From Clostridia bacterium (GTDB lineage: Bacteria > Bacillota > DSM-16504 > Desulfitibacterales > Desulfitibacteraceae): DNA of 6,121 nucleotides. Positions 5,537 to 6,121 of this stretch are shown here, in pieces. The stretch is taken from positions 1 to 6,121 of the forward strand of contig JAGXSK010000035.1 in the NCBI GenBank assembly GCA_018333845.1. The letters run 5' to 3'. Each line of letters begins with the position of its first letter. Position 1 is the stretch's first letter. A program made the translations under genes and the position numbers. Under the pieces are notes generated by a model. The model was not told the origin of the DNA and made no database searches. It was given only the letters and a program-made list of their open reading frames with translations.

Positions 5537-6121
5537 TTATCCTGGGTTGGTTTCTTGGATTTTAACAGCAGGGATAGTTATTCTATCCCTGGCAGTAATT
5601 GATGGATAAATACCATACAGTATTCTCCAATTTTCCACTAAACCGCCAGTGAAGGTTAATCCCTTTTCTAAAGTATGTGGGTCACCTATTGCTTTTACAA
5701 CAACTGGAAATAGCAAACTTTCGTTGTTTATCAAAATTTCATCTGGCGAGTATTGCTGTATATGGGTATTGATTGTAACCCTATGATCGTTGATGGCAAT
5801 TGCCTCTGCACCAGTAGCCCAGAGTTCATTAACAAGATCTATCAAATCATAATGCAATAAAGGGGCATCTCTTGTAATTGTCACTGTAATGCCTGGACCA
5901 CTAACTGGCACTTCACCGCTTAGAATTTTTAACTGCTCAATCTCCCTTTGTGTTTGATTAATTAGTTCCTCTCCTCTGATAACCTGAGAAGCTAGATCGT
6001 TTCTTCTCTGGCGCAGTTCCTGGAGAGTATCTGCAAGCTCTTCTTCCTTGGCTTTCATTGTATGATAGATTGTGATCAGATCTCTAGGGTCCTGGTAGGC
6101 AAGGGAGTTAATTAACTGCTG
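5537..6121 (-). CDS. DUF881 family protein (YlxW/YlxX-like), 5' end cut by window
   Basis: The frame stays open to base 6121 with no stop, so the Met at 6056-6058 is internal and the true N-terminus is off-window. The 21 residues before that Met, including SLAYQDPRDLITIYHT (6-21), fit the family. The visible 194 residues show a charged heptad-like helix, probably coiled coil (about 22-66), then the DUF881 domain: GPGITVTI (75-82), LVNELWATGAEAIAINDHRV (95-114), ILINNESL (119-126), VVKAIGDPHTLEKGL (131-145), and a C-terminal YGI...ITIPAV strand region. Full-length members, such as B. subtilis YlxW and YlxX encoded near division genes, usually begin with a membrane anchor and face outward. That part cannot be seen here. 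The molecular function is unknown. Convergent orientation to the leu operon suggests separate transcription. Family assignment is strong; role is not assignable. Confidence 0.88.
   Translation of the reverse strand, partial: QQLINSLAYQDPRDLITIYHTMKAKEEELADTLQELRQRRNDLASQVIRGEELINQTQREIEQLKILSGEVPVSGPGITVTITRDAPLLHYDLIDLVNELWATGAEAIAINDHRVTINTHIQQYSPDEILINNESLLFPVVVKAIGDPHTLEKGLTFTGGLVENWRILYGIYPSITARDRITIPAVKIQETNPG

Overview
The window is most of a branched-chain amino acid biosynthesis operon on the + strand, followed by a convergent gene on the - strand. Moderately AT-rich DNA, strong AGGAGG-type ribosome binding sites, frequent AGA/AGG/ATA codons, short overlapping leuC/leuD genes and a DUF881-family protein suggest a Firmicute, most likely an anaerobic member of the Clostridia (Peptococcaceae or Syntrophomonadaceae-like). 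This is inference from style and protein resemblance. No species can be named.

Layout: 1-660 is the C-terminal part of an acetolactate synthase large subunit (ilvB), cut by the left edge. 661-782 is a small repeat-rich spacer with two different perfect tandem duplications (2 x 14 bp and 2 x 19 bp) around a weak hairpin, ending in the leuC ribosome binding site. 783-5194 holds leuC, leuD, leuB and cimA, overlapping or 5 bp apart, so almost certainly one transcript. 5195-5536 is a non-coding convergent junction with two hairpins, read as opposing terminators. 5537-6121 (- strand) is a DUF881 protein whose reading frame runs off the right edge, so its N-terminus is missing.

How the genes work together: CimA condenses pyruvate and acetyl-CoA to (R)-citramalate. 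LeuCD isomerises it and LeuB oxidises and decarboxylates it to 2-oxobutyrate, the isoleucine precursor. The same LeuCD and LeuB also serve leucine synthesis if a leuA (2-isopropylmalate synthase) exists elsewhere. Acetolactate synthase then acts on 2-oxobutyrate plus pyruvate (isoleucine) or on two pyruvates (valine, leucine). No leuA, ilvN or ilvC lies between ilvB and cimA.

I see no new defence, mobile or otherwise exotic system. Most of the window is ordinary core metabolism. The points most worth a second look are the IlvB variant, in which the conserved specificity tryptophan is replaced by leucine, its lack of an adjacent regulatory subunit, and the repeat cassette inserted between ilvB and leuC.
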